A stretch of 8,044 nt of DNA from Sphingobium sp. (GTDB lineage: Bacteria > Pseudomonadota > Alphaproteobacteria > Sphingomonadales > Sphingomonadaceae). Where the stretch lies: assembly GCF_003248505.1 (NCBI RefSeq), contig NZ_QFOA01000106.1, forward strand, positions 1-8,044. Reading direction: 5' to 3'. Position 1 is the first letter of the stretch. Each line of letters opens with the position of its first letter. The position numbers and the translations under genes are program-made. Below, in pieces: positions 6,090 to 8,044 of this stretch. Under the pieces are notes generated by a model that had not been told where the DNA came from, ran no database searches, and saw only the letters and a program-made list of their open reading frames with translations.

Positions 6090-6506
6090 TTATGGGTGGA
6101 TGATATTTAGATCCGGAAAGTAGGCGGCAAAGTCTTTGTGGTTTGTGGTGATTAGAGGAACACCTTCGACCTCAGCGAGCGCGCCTATCAAAAAATCCGG
6201 TAGAACATTAGTTTTTGGAAGTTCTCCGGGACTACGCTTCTTTTCCTTGTACGTTTTATACGCTTGACCAGCTTTAAACAGTGATTCGTCGCTACTGCGA
6301 AGGCGCTCTAGCGCCCATTCGGTTATAGCGGCATCTGTATCCTCCTTGGACTGCATACCCGCCGCCAGCTCACTATATACGATATCCGCAATAATGAGAG
6401 GGCCTTCCGCACGCCGCTCGGCGATCTTCGCGACTGACCAGTCATGGTGCGTCTCACCATGGTTGATCGCTGACATGATCGCGCTGGTGTCGAGGAACGT
6501 GGTCAT
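6090..6506 (-). CDS. PIN-domain ribonuclease, VapC-like
   Basis: A 138-aa single PIN domain. Acidic active-site positions are visible: Asp6 in FLDTSAIMSAI, Glu46 in DIVYSELAAG, Asp104 in VLPDFLIGALAE, and a final LITTNHKDF (118-126) with Asp125 near the usual fourth acid. VapC-type proteins are Mg-dependent endoribonucleases that cut tRNA or rRNA and are held in check by an upstream antitoxin. The upstream gene here encodes 364 residues, far longer than a usual VapB of about 70-100. The ATG at 6506 overlaps the upstream stop as ATGA, so translation is probably coupled and the two proteins made in fixed ratio. The segment is AT-richer than its neighbours: 6181-6300 has 52 G+C in 120 bases. PIN fold is a firm call; toxicity is inferred. 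Confidence 0.87.
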   Translation of the reverse strand: MTTFLDTSAIMSAINHGETHHDWSVAKIAERRAEGPLIIADIVYSELAAGMQSKEDTDAAITEWALERLRSSDESLFKAGQAYKTYKEKKRSPGELPKTNVLPDFLIGALAEVEGVPLITTNHKDFAAYFPDLNIIHP

Positions 6507-7597
6507 TTGTCTCTCGTAAGCCTCATCAATTCCTCGACGGACATGGTCGGCACGACGTTGGCATCCTTGAGGCGGGTCAGAGCACGCTGAGCGTGAGTGC
6601 GTATGAAGCCCTGAAGATCGAACGCTTCCAATTCATCGGCATCAATGACCTCAAACCCGGCATACTTGGCCAGCATCGCGCAGGCCCTTGGGATCGTCTT
6701 CAGAATGCGAGGATTGGAGGGATGCACCGCCCCTTGCGGTCGGTTATCGTTCGCCGCAAACCATTGAAGGTCCGGAATTTTTAGCTCGGTTCGCTCCCGG
6801 ACGTGCTCGTCCGAGAACCGTTCTCTGCTACCGCAGGCAGCATAGAGCGTGACAAGGTGCTTGGTTGCGAGATCCTTTTCCAAGCTCTTGGCACCAGCGA
6901 TCTGTGCGAAGCTCGATCTCGCCAACAATGCCGCGTAACGGTCCGACTGGACATGCTCTCCGTCCAGCTCTCTGTCTTCAATCAGACGGTCGAGCGCCAG
7001 GAACAACGCATCGACCCACCAACGCTCGACACGCTTGTTAGAGAAATCGGATAGATGACCAATTTCATATATGTAGTTCAGGTTAGTAGAGAGCTTCCTC
7101 GCCGATTTTGCTTTGTACCTTGGATTACCTGCCACGAAGCGTTCTATGTCTTTGGCCGAAATACGTTTCGTATCCCAGCCATACTCGTTCGCCACCTTAT
7201 CCGAGACGTAGCTGTTAGCCCAAAGTGCGGGGCGGCGCTGGGCGGCGTCAGCTCCTGTCCAACGCCCGACATAGCTTAGATTCAGCGCAAAGATCGCCAG
7301 CTTATCGAAGTTGGTTGTATGCGGAGCCGTGAGCGCCTGAAAGACCAGCTCATCAGCGACAAGATGATCGACACCGTTTTTGCTTTTGTTAAAAAGGAAG
7401 AAGTTTATCGGTATGTATTCTGAGTGGCCCGACTGCGAAACGCGCTGACGAAACACGTCGCGCGCCACATCTTCCATTTGGCCATCAAATCCGATCCGAA
7501 TGCTTTCATACAACTCTAGCAGACCGTTAGCCGGTGGGCCCCAACTAAAGTTTTTTGTGAAGCTACCTGGCTTCCAGTCCTGCTCGCCAGATGCCAT
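6503..7597 (-). CDS. uncharacterised 364-aa protein coupled to the PIN gene
   Basis: I do not recognise this family. The protein is soluble-looking, with no signal peptide or membrane helix. Noticeable segments: an aromatic N-terminus WKPGSFTKNFSWGPPANGL (8-26), YIPINFFLFNKSKNGVDHLV (61-80), a Trp-containing part WTGADAAQRRPALWANSY (113-130), the basic KAKSARKLSTNLNYIYEIG (162-180), and RWWVDALFLALDRL (192-205). The last 45 residues form an acidic then mixed helical tail ending MSVEELMRLTRDK, a possible contact for the PIN protein. ATG 7597 is chosen, with GAGGG about 13 bases upstream. An in-frame start at 7792 would add 65 low-quality residues antisense to the restriction gene. Its stop overlaps the PIN start (ATGA). 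An antitoxin, sensor or effector-partner role are all possible. Confidence 0.83.
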   Translation of the reverse strand: MASGEQDWKPGSFTKNFSWGPPANGLLELYESIRIGFDGQMEDVARDVFRQRVSQSGHSEYIPINFFLFNKSKNGVDHLVADELVFQALTAPHTTNFDKLAIFALNLSYVGRWTGADAAQRRPALWANSYVSDKVANEYGWDTKRISAKDIERFVAGNPRYKAKSARKLSTNLNYIYEIGHLSDFSNKRVERWWVDALFLALDRLIEDRELDGEHVQSDRYAALLARSSFAQIAGAKSLEKDLATKHLVTLYAACGSRERFSDEHVRERTELKIPDLQWFAANDNRPQGAVHPSNPRILKTIPRACAMLAKYAGFEVIDADELEAFDLQGFIRTHAQRALTRLKDANVVPTMSVEELMRLTRDK

Positions 7598-7680
7598 TCG
7601 GTGTCGACTGCCCTCTCGTGTCTCGCATCGATGCGAGTTGGTAGTGCAGGCATACGGATCTCGCATCTTGGAGGCAATCC
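7598..7680. promoter_or_regulatory. divergent promoter region, restriction gene versus 364-aa/PIN operon
   Basis: These 83 bases must hold both promoters. A perfect 16-bp palindrome, CTCGCATCGATGCGAG, occupies 7622-7637, and its half-site CTCGCATC recurs in direct orientation at 7660-7667, three bases before the GGAGG ribosome-binding site (7670-7674) of the restriction gene. The spacing suits an operator with one full and one half site, as used by controller proteins of restriction systems, but no regulator gene is in view. No clear -10/-35 pair was identified. Confidence 0.6.
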
Positions 7681-8044
7681 GTGCCACCTGCGCAAATCGG
7701 AATCGGCAGCGGCGTCGCCAAGGGCTATTGGGTGAACATGTTTGAAGATCTGGCCGAACGTGGCTTCCAAATCGAATTTCACAGCCACGCAACGGCGATT
7801 TTGAGCGTCGATTTTCCCGACGCTATCGGCGAACTGGAGGCGGCGCTGGGTGCCCTCTCCATCCCGATTGAGGAGATTATCGGTTCGGGGGGTGGCGAGA
7901 CGAAAGGTACCCAGCGACTGCGGCGTGCGTTGGCCGAGTTGGGTTGGCACAAGGTCAATTTCACGATCGACAAAAGCATCAACGGCGTCCGCCGGGAGTC
8001 GATCTCGCACGAGGTCGATCACGTCCGGACCTTCCCGGACGGGC
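7681..8044 (+). CDS. BglII/BstYI-family type II restriction endonuclease, N-terminal part
   Basis: The frame is open from GTG 7681 to the window edge (121 codons), so the gene is cut at its 3' end. The translation matches the BglII/BstYI family as I know it: FHSHATAILSVDFPDAIGEL (33-52), ALSIPIEEIIGSGGGETKGT (58-77), QRLRRALAELGWHKVNF, and RESISHEVDHVRTF (105-118). The Asp in HEVDH (Asp113) should be the first catalytic acid; the paired E-x-E/Q of the active site would fall just past the edge. Members of the family cut AGATCT or RGATCY, but specificity cannot be read here. GTG 7681 is preferred, because GGAGG at 7670-7674 sits six bases upstream; ATG 7738 also gives a family-like N-terminus. 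No methyltransferase is in the window; it may lie downstream. Confidence 0.85.
   Translation, partial: MPPAQIGIGSGVAKGYWVNMFEDLAERGFQIEFHSHATAILSVDFPDAIGELEAALGALSIPIEEIIGSGGGETKGTQRLRRALAELGWHKVNFTIDKSINGVRRESISHEVDHVRTFPDG

Noticed and set aside
7598..7792. N-terminal 65-residue extension of the 364-aa protein, starting at 7792
   Set aside because: It lies antisense to the restriction gene and its promoter palindrome, has low-complexity Arg/Cys-rich content typical of a shadow frame, and the protein proper begins well at 7597.
7516..8022. 168-aa minus-strand open frame at the right end
   Set aside because: It is antisense to the BglII-family reading frame, which has a good ribosome-binding site and clear family motifs.

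Overview
The window is GC-rich accessory DNA. Base composition, the two multi-domain cyclic-di-GMP proteins and the small DUF genes suggest an alphaproteobacterium, perhaps a sphingomonad. That assignment is an inference; no rRNA or other marker gene is present. There is no transposase, tRNA or CRISPR array. The one DNA-mobility gene is a Tn3/gamma-delta-type serine recombinase at 5529-6086.

Layout. (1) 2-76: possible 3' end of an unidentified plus-strand gene. (2) 89-655, minus: SprT-like zinc metalloprotease-fold protein, divergent from a tightly overlapping plus-strand pair, DUF4160 (697-945) and DUF2442 (932-1351). (3) 1352-1554: non-coding stretch with resolvase-box-like repeats (1399-1451) and a perfect 11-bp-arm hairpin (1502-1526). 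(4) 1555-3378, minus: membrane diguanylate cyclase (TM-CHASE3-TM-HAMP-GAF-GGDEF), divergent from (5) a GAF / degenerate-GGDEF / EAL phosphodiesterase at 3613-5394, plus. (6) 5401-5529: a res-like recombination site directly upstream of (7) the serine recombinase. (8) 6090-7597, minus: a two-gene operon of an unrecognised 364-aa protein overlapping by ATGA with a PIN-domain (VapC-like) ribonuclease; part of it is clearly lower in G+C. (9) 7681 to the window end, plus: N-terminal part of a BglII/BstYI-family type II restriction endonuclease. It diverges from the 364-aa gene across an 83-bp gap holding a perfect 16-bp palindrome.

How the parts work together. The two c-di-GMP enzymes have opposite activities (synthesis and hydrolysis) and share one divergent regulatory region. 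They are bracketed by resolvase-type boxes, and a 28-bp box left of the pair matches the putative crossover site right of it at 22 of 30 aligned bases, in the same orientation. This raises the possibility that the pair is, or was, a recombinase-addressable cassette. The right end looks like a defence or stability island: restriction endonuclease, PIN nuclease and an uncharacterised translationally coupled partner. The least described parts are the 364-aa/PIN operon, its divergent pairing with the restriction enzyme, and the duplicated res-like sites.
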